Part shown: piece by piece, positions 1-11,227 of the stretch | Numbering within the stretch: position 1 is the first letter of the stretch | How the letters are laid out: every line of letters starts with the position of its first letter | Assembly: GCA_006384855.1 (NCBI GenBank) | Contig: VCJN01002503.1 | Coordinates: 116,001-180,000 of the forward strand | Direction: 5' to 3' | From: Tetraselmis striata | Taxonomy: Eukaryota; Chlorophyta; Chlorodendrophyceae; Chlorodendrales; Chlorodendraceae | Length of the DNA stretch: 64,000 bases | Program-made: the position numbers and the translations under genes | The notes under the pieces: model-generated | What the model was told of the DNA's origin: nothing | Seen by the model: only the letters and a program-made list of their open reading frames with translations | Databases searched by the model: none

Positions 1-231
1 GGAGAGGACGAGCATAGCAGCGACTCAGGGGCTTGGAGACAGGAGCCGGAGTGCCCTGAGGGATTCGCAACGCCATGCAGCGGGAGGAGTCAGCTGGTGG
101 TCAGCTCGGTCTGACCCTGGACAGGCGGCTACAACGACGAGGCGCGCTGCGGAGGCGAGCGGCGCGTGCGCGAGCAGGACCGGCCTGCCGACCGCGGAGC
201 GACGACACACGGACTGGGGGGGGGGGGGGGG

Positions 232-600
232 GGGGGGGGGCAAGTCCGACGCCGAGCTTGCTCAGCTCATCCGCCGGACGTTCGACGTCACCCCGGCCGA
301 GTAGCGTTACTCGTAGTACACCATGGTAGTTTGCGACATCCTCCCCGCTATCCCCGACTCGGCTGTCTACGCCGTCGAGGGTGCCGCCCGCCGCGCCAAC
401 GTACAGCTCGTGCCTACGAGACTGTCATGCGCGCCACCTCGAGGCCGTCGGCATCGAACACAACGGTGGCAAGATGTGCCTAAGCCCTGCCGATCCTAAG
501 ACTAACCTGAACAAGTACATCCGTCCCGGCGCTTGCTCATCTCCTATGGCCACTGCCCTGCCGTCCGCCCTCAATTGTCCCCCCTGCTCCCACTGCCCTC
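232..600 (+). pseudogene. gag fragment of LTR retrotransposon (inverted copy)
   Basis: The plus-strand translation from about 241 (SDAELAQLIRRTFDV) matches the minus-strand translation of 880-1205, so this is a second, inverted copy of the same Gag segment. Stops are present near 301 and beyond about 490. A poly-G tract at 217-240 abuts it. It has no LTR of its own in the window. The match to the neighbouring copy is visible base by base; calling it Gag rests on the zinc knuckle in that copy. Confidence 0.65.
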
Positions 601-619
601 ACTGAAAATCGAATGAATT

Positions 620-1317
620 ACAATACGATTCGTCACGGCCCGCCCCAAACCGTCATTTGCGGTTGAGGGACAACTTATAAATCCCGGTAGTGGCAACCTT
701 GGCAGCCTCGGAGGTGGCCTCCTTGTCGGCATGCGATGTCACACGGCAATTCATATTAGAGTGTGGCCCCTGGCAAGTTTCGCATGGGCCTTTGCAGCGG
801 TCATACCCGGTCGGGGCAGTGGGGAAAGTCCGGGGGGGGGGGGGGGGGGGCGCGAAGCAAGTCCATGTGGCCATAGGACATGGGCAAGCGCCGGGACGGA
901 TGTTCTTGACTGTTCGGCGGGTCAGTCTTGGGGTCGGCAGGGCTTGGGCGCTTATTGCCACCGTTGTGTTCGATGTCGGCGGCCTCGAGGTGGCCCGGGA
1001 CATTCTCGTAGGTGCGAGCTGCTCGTCGGCGCGGCGGGCGGCACCCTCGACGGGGTTGACAGCCGAGTCGGGGATAGCGGCGAGGATGACGCCGACAAGG
1101 GTGTACTACGAGTAGCGTTGCTCGGCCGGGGTGACGTCGAACGTCCGGCGGATGAGCTGAGCAAGCTCGGCGTTGGACTTAGGCATGAGGGGGTCACGGT
1201 GGGGGCAGACGAAGCAGGATCATTTGAGTCGCCGGGTTGCGGCGGATGGTCACCGGCATGCGGCGGAAGCGGGGAGGGCTGCCGTCAGGGGTTCGAACTA
1301 GAGCTAAGCGAAACCAA
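620..1317 (-). pseudogene. Decayed gag of LTR retrotransposon, copy A
   Basis: On the minus strand, downstream of the LTR at 1318-1659, lies a Gag-like reading frame broken by frameshifts. Its most telling part, near 748-815, reads CETCQGPHSNMNC, a CCHC-like nucleic-acid-binding zinc knuckle. The segment before it (VGVILAAIPDSA) matches copy B (VGVIQACLPNSA). A poly-G run at 833-850 interrupts the frame. Gag would package element RNA; this copy cannot be functional. The element class (Copia or other LTR type) is unresolved because no protease, RT or integrase is visible here. Confidence 0.6.
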
Positions 1318-1659
1318 TGTGAGGCGCGGTAGTGCGGTGCAGTATTGGGACATAGACAAGTGGTTTGAGCAGACGGATTCTGGTTACATGCCGGTTGGCC
1401 GTCGGCTCATAATTGGGTTGTTGTGGCAGATCGGGATAGAGGTCACGAATGACCGGGCGGCCAGATGACACCATGCGTAGTATATCAGATGTGGGCGGCC
1501 GCGGGGATTACCCTCGGGCTTTGGGCGCATGCGAGCATACGAGTATTGTCGTAAAGACAATGAGGATGGTTTACAAGTACTACGTACGCAGATTATATAT
1601 GTAACAGTGGTGCGGGTATTTGTGTATGCATAGGTAGGGTTGGGGAACATGCCCTAACA
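1318..1659 (-). repeat. LTR of retrotransposon copy A (diverged)
   Basis: It is bounded by TGTGAG on the left and CCTAACA on the right, at the same position relative to the conserved AAACCAA box as the LTRs of copies B and C. The last 50 bases (GTGCGGGTATTTG to GCCCTAACA) match those LTRs; the middle is strongly diverged. Confidence 0.5.
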
Positions 1660-2045
1660 TCGACGGAGCTGTCGGCGAGGTAAACATCCACGATCCAATT
1701 GGTTGGTGGCATAGGCAGGTCGTCAGTGGCAGATGTGGCAGTGTTAAACAGATAAGTGCCGGCGGGGTATGAGTGGATGAGGCGCTATTTAGACAAGCTG
1801 GGGCGCCATTATTGTCCGAGGTCGCTATTATTCCCGCGGGGTAAAACAATAATAGCTCGGGTATCATAAGGGGACTCCTGACGATGAGCTTCAAAGTGCT
1901 CAAGTAAAGGTTAGGTAGATTCATCATGATAAATACGGTATGACCGACAGCCGATGTAGAAGTAAACGGATTATCGTGTGAACAAAAAATCGGACACACC
2001 GCGTCAAATGCAGAAGCGCAATCATCAAGGGCAACTGCGCCGTAA
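1660..2045. other. Spacer, no gene seen
   Basis: About 385 bases between retrotransposon copies A and B. I see no conserved frame, repeat or RNA gene here. Confidence 0.5.
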
Positions 2046-3627
2046 TTGAAATTAAGGCGGGCAAACTCATCACGTCAAAGGCTGTGGAGTCGGGTGCGCA
2101 TGCAGTTGGCCGGGCAGGTTTGTTTTTATTGCCAAAACCGGGGCGGCGGCGGTAAAACTTCCGAACAGCGGCGCGTTCTTCAATCTCGGATAACTTGGTG
2201 GTGGCTGTGTCAGCCGGGACGGCAAAGTCGGCAGATGCTAGCAGAAATCGGCACAGCTACTCGTGCGACGAAGACAACGAGTGTGTCGACTCGACAAGCA
2301 ACGGGCATGAAGAGGAGGCCCCGCATGCGCAGACACCGGAACGCAGAGCTCGGCCGCGCTCTTAGGAGTTAGTTCGTTCACTAGGGGCAAGCCAATAGGC
2401 ATAGTCTCAGGGATGGGGGACAGACTCGGCAAGTAAGAAAGATTGTCGATTGATTTGCAATTCGAGATCGAATCTAGACTGGCCCAAAACCGTCACTGGC
2501 CGGCATGGCGGTTCAAGTACAACTTAGTGATACCCTTAGCTGCCTTGTTGGCGGCCACTGTCTAGCGCCAAGCATGCTTGTCAGTCGTGCTCATCGACGA
2601 GCAATTCAGGATGGTGTGGCCCATTCAGCGGCCACAGCCATCGCATTTGCCGCCATAGCGGTCATAGCTAGAGAGGCGTAGGGGGTGGCGGGTGTGGGAA
2701 CGGGATGGGGGGGAGGGGGGTGGATGGGCTGGCGGGGGGAAACGGGCCGGCATACCGGCGGATGTAGCGGTGGGCGGGGGGGGAGGGGGGCGTCGGCAAC
2801 ATACTTGCGCTTGCTGTTGGCGGCATCGGCGAACTCGATGGCCTCAAGGTGGCGTCAGATGGGGGAATAGGAGTCGATCGGCTCGTTGGCGCGACGGCCT
2901 GCAGCCTCGAGGGCGGCTTGAGCCGAGTTGGGCAGGCACGCTTGGATGACGCCAACGACGGTGAATTCGTCGTACCGGCGATGCGCACCAGGAGCGGGTC
3001 GAAGGTGCGCCGCAGGTGCCGGGCGAGCTTGATGGCAATGCCCGGCAGGTGGGGATGGTTGGGGGCGATGCAGAGGCCAATGGCGTAACGCATGATGATG
3101 CCGGGTAGGTTCCAATTGGAGTGGAAACATGCCACGAGCATGGACTGAAAGTCGTCGATGGCCGCGAAGGTGGTGGAGACGCTCACGCCGGGTGCGAGCT
3201 TGCGGGATACATGGGGGGCTGTCGGCACTGAGACCACGATAGGCCATGCCGGCGTCCGACTCCGGAGGGGAAAAACGGAGGATCCACGCCTCGAGAGCAA
3301 CGGTCCAGTACATGCCGGCGATGAGTTCACAGAGTTCAGTAAAAAGCGATGAGTTGACGGACCTCACGGCGGTCGCCGAGGATGCGGGAGGCGTTGATGA
3401 TGCCTCTAGTCAGGACGAGGGTGTTAGTCTTGGCATGCTCCACTTGGATGACGCGCGCAACGTGGGTGTCAATCTCCCTAGCGTCGATGCCGACGGCGGC
3501 GGCGGCAGCGGCGGCAACCGCAGGAGCAGCTTGGTCGGTCATCGTAGCGGCGGCGGCGGCGCGGCGGGTGATGGGCATACGCAGCGGGAACGCAGCGGGG
3601 GATCTAACCAGAGCCCAACGAAACCAA
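2046..3627 (-). pseudogene. Decayed gag of LTR retrotransposon, copy B
   Basis: The minus-strand coding remnant starts at ATG 3578, just inside the LTR, with an Ala-rich N-terminus (MPITRRAAAAATMTDQ). It continues through VGVIQACLPNSAQAALE around 2900 to a zinc knuckle (CDGCGR, in-frame TGA, then GHTILNC) near 2605-2660. The stretch 2050-2440 translates to IPETMPIGLPLVNELTP, matching IPETMPNAMSPVNELTP in copy C at 50.3-50.5 kb, so selection once acted on this region too. Several frameshifts and stops make it a pseudogene. No protease, integrase or RT follows, so the copy is truncated. Confidence 0.65.
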
Positions 3628-3984
3628 TGTAAGCTTTAGACGGGATACTTTAGCGTAGGCAAGGAAAAAGTTTGCAGCAAATATGAACTTGTTATAGTGT
3701 ATCCGGGCGTACACGGCTTCATTCAACTATCGGCTTGGCAGCCGGTGGCATGTAGGCATTTAGGTTTTGGTATGCAATCCAGGCTTGTTGTCATCAGGTA
3801 GTCATCGGGGCGTAACGGCTAACGAGGGTATGACGTGTAACAAGTACGCGGCATATGTGTGTGGGCGGATGAGCAGTTTGGTCGCATGTAGTTGCGTTTG
3901 TACAAGGAAGTGAGTGGTACGAGTATGAATGTACATGTGTGCGGGTATAGGTATGCATGTAGGATTATAGTGGTAACCCTAACA
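3628..3984 (-). repeat. LTR of retrotransposon copy B (5' LTR, minus strand)
   Basis: Runs from TGTAAGCTTTAG to ACCCTAACA, so both ends follow the TG...CA rule. It aligns along its length with 51047-51419 and 41157-41573. Next to the gag side is AAACGAAACCAA-like sequence (minus strand TTGGTTTCGTTGGGCTCTGG), the position of a primer-binding site. Confidence 0.75.
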
Positions 3985-4514
3985 CCACGACTATTGGACA
4001 AATACGGTGAATCATGCGGGAGAACAACGAGCTCACCTTCATGATTGTGATCCATATCAGAGTGCAAGTCGTGGGTGAATCATGCGGGGGGGTGTGTTGG
4101 TGTAGTCGTAGATGTCGTCCGGGCGTTAGCCGTCGTACTTCACACATGTGAGGTGATACTTGAGGAGCTTGTCGGGCTTCACAGTCTTGAGGATGCGAAC
4201 CTAGTGAGGCATTATGGTCTTTGCGGAGTCCATGTTGTCAACTTCAAAGAAGAAGAAGTTTCCCTAGCCAAGGCGCGACTTGACGACGGCGTTGTTCATA
4301 TCCCTTCGTTCCTGGCGCACTCTCTCGAGGTGGACCTTCTGCTCGGCTCAACTCAACTATCCAACTTGACGCCTCACGAGTTGCTTGTGTTGACGGTTCA
4401 CTTGACGTTCCAATGGCGACATGTTCTTTGTGCAAATCTCACAAGCCTTGTCTCTGGGCGCTATGCCCGCCGCGCGAATTGGGCAATGGCTGAATCGCTT
4501 CACCTTTGGCGTAG
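3985..4514 (-). pseudogene. Minus-strand coding remnant, unknown
   Basis: The minus-strand frames between 4060 and 4450 give long protein-like runs (KSRLGKGNFFFFEVDNM; TVKPDKLLKYHLTCVKYDG) separated by stops and shifts. A 148-codon plus-strand frame overlaps but has less protein-like composition. I recognise no family. It may belong with the Pro-rich ORF upstream on the same strand. Confidence 0.3.
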
Positions 4515-4665
4515 AAATTGAAATTGAAATCGAGTTACAACATGCTAATTCGCTGCTCTCCGCCGCCCGAACCGAGTTATTCTTAGGGCATGCCATCTCT
4601 AACCATAGTAGGGACACATATGTGTATTTCAGCTCCGGCTACCGGCCTTTCTCTTCTGTTTCCGT
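4515..4665. repeat. Interspersed repeat end, shared with 15838-15975
   Basis: The segment with GAAATTGAAATTGAAAT, TTATTCTTAGG and CCATAGTAGGGACAC aligns with 15838-15975 (GAAATTGAAATTGATTACAAC, TTGTTCTTAGGAAATGC). It is probably the terminus of a dispersed element. Confidence 0.6.
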
Positions 4666-5606
4666 CCCCGCCTCTTTCCGCTGCAGCCTGCGGCGCCAGG
4701 TGGGGGCCCGTTGACGCGTTGGGCCAATGTTAGCGCAGGGTGTGGGCGGGAATAGAGGGTTGGGCCGTTGGGGGCGCCCGTGGGGTTGTGGAAGGTCCGG
4801 CCGAGCCCGGGTCTGTTGGCGGCGGAGCCGCGGGCGCTAATGGAACTGGGGTTTTGCCTTTTAGGGCTTTTTGTAGGGTAGCGGCCGCCTTGGCGACCAC
4901 CTCGCGCAGAATTTCGGGGGTGGGGCGCGAGGGGGGGGGAGGGGGGAGGCGGCGCCGGCCACATGGGCGGCCGGTCCGGCTGGCGGTTCTGGATCAGAGG
5001 CGGCCGCGGTCGCAGCGCCCTTGGGGGCCTTGCTGAGACCGCGTTTTTCAGGAAGCGTTGTATTTTGGTTTTTTGGTTTTGCCGCTGCCGCGAGGGGCAG
5101 CGGCAGCCGGGGTGCGTTGGGTGTGGGCCTTGGTGCCTGCGGCTTTTAAATCCGTAAGGTTCTGAGTGGGGCGCGGAGGGTGTGATCAGCCGGCGCGGTC
5201 GGGTTCGCACTGCCCGGGGGGCGTGTGCGGCCTGAACGGTCGGGATTTTGTCCGCCTCGACCTCCACTGCGTCTCCCGGGAGTAGGGTGTGTGGGTCCGC
5301 GGTGGCCGGGTCGGCCGGTGCGTCATGTGGGACGTGCCGGTGAGTTGTGTATGGCGGCGGGGTGGCGGGGCCGCCGGCTGGTGGGGGCAAGTCTGCCGCG
5401 GCCTGACCCGCTTGCGGCCGCTGCGGATCCCCCAACGACTCCTCGCCTTCCGCCTCCATGTCCTCGTCTGAGGGCTGACCGGGGGGTCTGTCCTCCCGAC
5501 TGTCACGGGAGGACTGGGGGGAGGCAGTTGGTGGGCTTCGCATGGCAGGAGCAGGAGGCGGCAGGCGGCGCTGGCCAGCGCGTGGCGGGGTAGGAATTTC
5601 GGCCAC
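4629..5606 (-). CDS. Pro/Arg-rich ORF, unknown, probably transposon-borne
   Basis: An uninterrupted minus-strand frame of 325 codons, rich in Pro, Arg and Gly, with a highly basic C-terminus (KRRGRKQKRKAGSRS). The only in-frame starts near its 5' end are GTG-type, so either the true start is internal or this is an exon. The stop lies inside the dispersed repeat at 4515-4665, suggesting an ORF at the end of a transposon, perhaps a nucleic-acid-binding ORF1. GC-rich sequence gives long open frames by chance, so coding status is uncertain. Confidence 0.3.
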   Translation of the reverse strand: MAEIPTPPRAGQRRLPPPAPAMRSPPTASPQSSRDSREDRPPGQPSDEDMEAEGEESLGDPQRPQAGQAAADLPPPAGGPATPPPYTTHRHVPHDAPADPATADPHTLLPGDAVEVEADKIPTVQAAHAPRAVRTRPRRLITPSAPHSEPYGFKSRRHQGPHPTHPGCRCPSRQRQNQKTKIQRFLKNAVSARPPRALRPRPPLIQNRQPDRPPMWPAPPPPSPPLAPHPRNSARGGRQGGRYPTKSPKRQNPSSISARGSAANRPGLGRTFHNPTGAPNGPTLYSRPHPALTLAQRVNGPPPGAAGCSGKRRGRKQKRKAGSRS

Positions 5607-5929
5607 TCTGTACTTTAGCCCTATGGTGGTAGGGCGACGGCGGGGGGGCGGGGGGGGGGGGGGGATTTTTGAATGGTACAGGTATTGGTGATTTCATCGT
5701 TTGATGCTAATGGTGACCGTCGGTACGTACCAGTACCATGCTGTGAGGGAAAGTAGAGAGTTTGGCGTGGTGACATCCGGGATGAAAGCTTCCCTCCAAG
5801 TCTTGCGGAAAGTGTCGAACGAAGCGAGCTTTACTTCGCTCTAAGCCAAATCTACAAATTGCTTGGTAGTTTAAAAGGGTTGGTTCGCGACATTGTCTGT
5901 CGAAATCGGGAAAGGCCTATCGATAGCAG
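5607..5929. other. Spacer with poly-G tract
   Basis: Contains a G-rich run at about 5640-5665 and no supportable gene. Confidence 0.5.
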
Positions 5930-6925
5930 GATAAAAATGTCATACGCTCAAACCGATAATAGCCGGTCGGAGTAGGCAAGAGTGGACAAATCGACGTCAG
6001 GCGGACAAATCGATGAGCAATTAGCGGGATAAGATTGGCCTGCCAACAGCCGGACAAAATCGATACTTATTCGAATGAAGAATTGAGAGGTATCGGCATC
6101 GGATCATTTCTTGGTCGGCGAAACGGGTGCCTATCGGTCTGTCAACATTGGGACGAGTAGCTAAGTCATCAGCGGGACAGACTAGTTCGGTCTACAATGG
6201 GACAAAGCATGTCTCACAATGGGCGACCCAAAAATGTTCGGTCTACAGCGGGACGAAATAATTCCGTCATCGGCGGGACAAAGTAGTTCGGTCTATGGCG
6301 GGACAAAATATGTATGACATCAACGGGTCATACAGTTTGGTCGAGCTGAACTGAATTATTGTTTCATCGTCAACATAACAAAGTAGTTCGGTCAACTGAT
6401 GGACCAAAGTATTTCTATTAGCAGTGGGATGAAATACTTCCGTCATCAGCGAGACGAAATCGATATGTCATCAATGTGACATAATACATCGGCCAACCGC
6501 ATGAAACAATGCTTTTGTCATGGGCAAAAATCGTTATATCATAAGCCGGACAAAATTGTTTTGAAATGAGCGGGACGAAACCGTTTTGTCATCAGAGGGA
6601 CAAAATCGTTATGGCATCAGCGACACAAAAAAGTTATGTCATCAACGAGACGAAATAGTTCTGTCATTAGCGGGACGAACTCGTTCTGTCATGAGCGGAA
6701 CGATCTCGCTCTGTCATCAGTGGGAGCGATGCGAAATAGTTTTGTCCTCAACGGAACGAAATAGGTGTGTCCAACGGGATGAAATAGTTTTGTCATCAGC
6801 GGAACACAATTGTTTTGTCATCAGTGGGACAAAATAGGTTTGTTTGTCATCAGCGAGATGAAATAGGTCTATCACTAGCGACACGACATAGGTCTGTCAT
6901 CATCGGGACAAAATGGGCCTCACCA
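5930..6925. repeat. 25-bp palindromic tandem repeat, array 1
   Basis: Degenerate from about 5930 and regular from about 6170. Each 25-bp unit approximates GACAAAATCGTTTTGTC followed by ATCAGCGG. The 17-base core is a palindrome with a 3-base loop. Spacers between cores are constant, so this is a minisatellite and not CRISPR. The short ORFs across it are by-products of repetition. Confidence 0.85.
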
Positions 6926-8885
6926 CGGAAAAATCGCGTTTTCGTCCTCAACCCACGATCAGTAATAATAGTAGACGCAAATCTTGGTCATCCAAAGAGA
7001 TAGGTGCTACTTGAAGTTCTCATTGTTGCCGTTGTGGAAAGCCATGATCTCGACATGACCGAGGTCATCGGAAAAGAAATGCTCGAGGAACATGCGCACG
7101 TGCTCCTTCGGTCCGGCATGTCTGCTCTCGTCTGCTTGCGCTACGTGATGTACGTGGGTTCGTTATCTAGTACCGAACGCTAGAGGACGTGACGTCTGCG
7201 TTTCGAGACGTCATGCAAGACCTCTCATGCACGGCCGCACATGTAGATGGGCCCTCGATGATCGAAAGAACGCAAGCAACCTCCGTGATCAAACATATAA
7301 TCGAACTTGTCGGATGACAAGTCGTAGCCACCCACGAGAACCTGAGCTAGCCGGTCAAAGGAACGGTTCGAATTGCCGGACTATACGGTCAACGCACGGT
7401 CCATCACTACATCAACGAGAGCCTCTCCGCACTCATTCTACATCTAGTGCACGCACTTCCGCGAGCAACACGGCGACTGCTCGCTAGCCTCCTTGGCGAG
7501 CATGAGGCGGATATGTCCCGAGAGGTGCGCATGCTGATCAGAGACGAGCCCATGCCAGTCTCTTTGTCGGCGACCTCATCGTAGTCCTTGCCCCAGGTGT
7601 GCTTTCTTTTCTAAACCTCCTTACGATCACTGGCACGCGCGTCGCAATCTCACGAGTACATGCCGCGCCACGTACAAGGCCGCACTGATGTAACTGTGGT
7701 GTCTGACGCGCCGGATCCTTGATAGGAGGCAATGCTGTCTGCTGCCGCGATGCTGCAGTGTCGTGCGAGTGAGGGCGGTGGAGTACTGTTATCTGTAGTG
7801 AGGAAAAGCGGCGGCGGATGACCGTTCTCGGACGGGCCGTTGACGTGGGTGCATAATATTAAACCATGGGTCAAAATACTTGACCGAGCTGCTGGATAAA
7901 ACATTGCCACAATACATGATCATGTACAAAGGAGTTTTTTGTAAATTGTACTGCAATAGACCCATTCGCGATAAACTTCCTACAATAACTAATTCCGTGG
8001 TAGTATTTAAGGATATTAAATACTAAATACTAGTTATTTCTATTATTTCGTAGTACGTACATTATTTTGTACTAGGATGTATATACCGGAATCCAATCCA
8101 AGGAATATATCATCCCATACTTGAATATTTTTGCCACGTTATCGTACTCTCGTACCGTTACGACTCTCGAGTAGGGAATATGTCATCCCATACGGGGGTG
8201 CCATTGATCGTAATTTACAGTCGCAGTAGTTTGCCCTTTACATTCGTCGCGGTGCAAAATTGATGCACCTGATGACAACGACGAGCGAGGTCGGTGCGCA
8301 ATAGTGCGCGCAGCTGGTCTAGCAGGCGTCGGAACGGCGGCAAACGGTAATCAGGTCATTCCTACCTCACTCTCACTGCTACCGACCTAGAAACCCGCTC
8401 ATATGTCGCGCTGCCGCCAGGATAGCGCCGAAGAAGAACGCGCCTGTCAAGGGGAAGGAAGACAAGGACGACGCCACCCCAAGTGAGTTGCGCGCACGTA
8501 CAGTAGCTGCCCGCCTGCTCGACGCCTGATGCGGCCATATGTGCTAGCGAGTTCGGGTAAGGTTCTTTCTAGCAGCGGTGTAATATAGGCCCGCTCGAGC
8601 CGGATAGGCATACGAGTCGGTAAGAATAGAAACCCGAACGAGACGGGCGGTGTCATGGTCATGCCAAGAAGTGTTACATGTCCCTTCGAGGCCGCCGAGG
8701 CGGGAGCAGTTCAAGATGCTTGGTGGTGGTGATGGATGGGGGGGGGGGAGGGGGGCAGGTGGAGCTTTTACCCAAATATATTCCATACACAATGGCCGTC
8801 AAGAGTGGTTCCATATTGTTGTCAAGCGCGGGTACTTGAGGACTTATCATATTAAAACCGCATTACTTAAGGACAAGAAGGAAAT
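6926..8885. other. Inter-array region, no gene recognised
   Basis: About 1.96 kb between repeat arrays 1 and 2. It changes from mixed composition (7000-7900) to an AT-rich stretch (7920-8220), then a GC-rich part with a G tract at about 8740. Small ORFs at 7227-7487 and 8650-8898 have no recognisable domain. A Lys-rich run with a following GTGAGT near 8425-8495 could be an exon, but I cannot support it further. Confidence 0.4.
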
Positions 8886-9632
8886 AATTTTGTCATGAGT
8901 GGGATGAGATCGTTTTGTCATGAGCGGGACGAAATCGTTATGTTATCCGGGGGACGAAAACGTCAGTCATCAACGAGACGAAATACTTTTGCCATCAATG
9001 GGACGAAATCGTTCAATCATCAGCGGGACACAATAGTTATGTCATCAGCGGGACAAACTCGTTATGTCATCAGCGGGACAAAATCGTTTTGTTTTAAGTG
9101 GGACGAAAACGGTATGTCATCAGTGGGACGAAATCATTATATGTCATGAGTGGGACGAAATCGGTATGTCATCAATGGGACGAACTCGTTTTATTGTCAT
9201 CAGTGGAACGAAAACAATATGTCATTTGAAGGACGAAAACGAACTGTCATCATTGGAACGAAATCATAATTGTGCCATGTGTGGGACGAAATCGGTATGT
9301 CATCAGTGGGACGAACTCGTTTCATCATCAGTGGGACGAAATCGTCATGTCATCAGTGGGACGAAAACGTTATGTCATCAACGGGACGCAACATGTATGT
9401 CATTAGCGGGACACAATCGTTATGTCATCAGTGGGACAAATTCATTATATGATCAGTGGCGGGACAAAATCGTTTTGTCATAAACGGAACAAAATCGTTT
9501 TGTCATGAGTGGGACAAAATCGGTCAGTCATTATCGGGACGAAATAGGTATGTCACCAGTGGGACAAGAATATTTTGTCATTATTGAGACAAAATCGTTT
9601 TGTCATCAGCGGGACAAAAGTTCTTGACGTAA
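8886..9632. repeat. 25-bp palindromic tandem repeat, array 2
   Basis: About 30 units of the repeat seen at 5930-6925, in the same orientation. Perfect palindromic cores occur near 9472 and 9586. Because 25 is not a multiple of three, any frame through it cycles through all three repeat frames, giving a 25-residue super-repeat that is very unlikely to be real protein. Confidence 0.9.
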
Positions 9633-9661
9633 TATGATTAATCCATAGGTCGAAGGTCCAT

Positions 9662-10920
9662 GGGGACATCAAAATCTACTGAGAAAGCAAAAGAGTTCGA
9701 CGCGCCTGGATCGGTGGTTGGGAGAAAACATAAGGCACCACCTTCTATCCCCAAGCAGCCGGCGGCGTAGAAGAGCCGTGCATCCTTAGCTCATGTCGCT
9801 AAACCAGGCGAGTAATCGGCAGGTAACCCATGGAAAAGCATGTTTTACAAGAGGTAGTGTGCCGCCTTACGGTGTCAACTCGCAAGGAGCAAAATCGGGC
9901 GCTGCTCGATTGAGGGCCAAAATCAAGAGCGGGCATGTCCTCTCAGATTCTCAAATGCGGACATCGCGAAGGTTGATCGATTGCGAAAAGCTAATGCAAG
10001 CTTCTTTTAAACAATCATGTCCTTTCCTCACCTACGATTTGATTTGCGTGTGTTGTGGTATCTGAATATCATGAAACTAAATGTTTTTTTAGAGGTCCTC
10101 CGAAAGGACGCGTAGAGGAGCCGGCAACGCCTCAAGCTGTTGAACCAGAGGTCAAGACATCTCACAACGGCGACATCAACATGTTATTTGCCGACATAGA
10201 CAATATGGTCACCAACGAGAATTCCGGGCTTCCTGTCATTTTCAGCTTCAGATCCGACTTTTTTCGTCGCCCCGCCGCCGGAAGTTTGATCATTATGTTA
10301 TCCAAAGCTACAAGACTGCAATATGGCGGCGCAAAGCTACAAGGTAAGAAAAACCAACCAACTTGCATGATGTACCTCTCCGGATCAGGTGCGAAAAATC
10401 CGAATATACAATGCGGCAACTGACATGCCTTTTTGCATTCTTTTACTATGGAGGAACCCTTCCCTATCCGCCAACAACTTCTATGTGTCTTTTTGGTAGT
10501 CCCTAAGCAAGAAGTTTTCCGCTATCGGTACGAGCCCCTCGCTCTGACCTTCGCCGCCTTCAAGGACCAAGTCGCGACATTCGAAGGCGAGGAGAAGCCG
10601 AGGTTGGCGGATGCGAGTTCCTACAAGCCAGTAGTCGACGTCATCGTCAAGTTCCCGGACTTCGACGGCGTGTGTCACGGCAGCATCGACGCAACCATAG
10701 ACGAAAGGCGAAGCGCATGGTGAAGGAAAGTACCCGGAAATCTACGATAACAAAAAAAGCATCCTCTTTGCGTCGGACAAGATGTACATCGGCCTCTCAC
10801 CGGAAGTCTTCCGCTACATGTCGATGAGGCGGGTCACACCATCGTGGGGGACAGATCCATGCACAAGCTCCTGGCGAGCGACAATGCTAGTATTTCCCAC
10901 ACCAGTATCCAAGTTTAGCG
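9662..10920 (+). pseudogene. Decayed multi-exon gene, part 1 (unknown)
   Basis: A series of plus-strand exon-like segments: MGTSKSTEKAKEFDAPGSVV from 9662; RVEEPATPQAVEPEVKTSHNG with acceptor TTTTTTTAG near 10092 and donor AAG-GTAAGA near 10345; FRYRYEPLALTFAAFKDQ to VKFPDFDGVCHGSIDATIDE at 10500-10710; KYPEIYDNKKSILFASDKM; and GHTIVGDRSMHKLLASDN to about 10915. The segments sit in different frames with internal stops (for example TGA after RRSAW), so the gene is broken. I recognise no family. The order continues on the far side of repeat array 3. Confidence 0.45.
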
Positions 10921-10935
10921 TATAATTGCGGAATT

Positions 10936-11227
10936 TCAAAGTAGCGTTGTCCCGGGGACAAAATCGTTATGTCATCAGCGGGGGAAAATCGTTATGTCGT
11001 GAATAGGACAAAATCGTTATGTCATCAGCGGGATGAAATAGGTGTGTCATCACTGGGACGAAGTAGGTTTGTCATTAACGGGACAGAATAGGTGTGTCAT
11101 CACCGGAACAAAATCGTTCCGTCATCAGCGGGACGAAATAGGTATGTCATCAACGGGACGAGATATATAGGTCTGTCATCAGCTGGACAATATCGTTCTG
11201 TCATCAACATGACAAAATCGTTCGGTA
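10936..11227. repeat. 25-bp palindromic tandem repeat, array 3
   Basis: About 11 units of the 25-bp repeat, same orientation as arrays 1 and 2, lying between two coding-like blocks of the decayed gene and so probably intronic or inserted. Confidence 0.85.

Noticed and set aside
7365-7385. tRNA T-arm (GGTTCGAAT)
   Set aside because: No D-arm, anticodon arm or acceptor stem pairs around it.
9064-9483. Protein-coding ORF of 139 codons over the 25-bp repeats
   Set aside because: The frame is open only because the 25-bp unit lacks stops in most registers; the peptide is a 25-residue repeat produced by cycling frames.
5930-9632. CRISPR array
   Set aside because: The palindromic units look repeat-like, but the sequence between cores is constant and only ~8 bases, there are no unique spacers and no cas genes, and the genome is eukaryotic.
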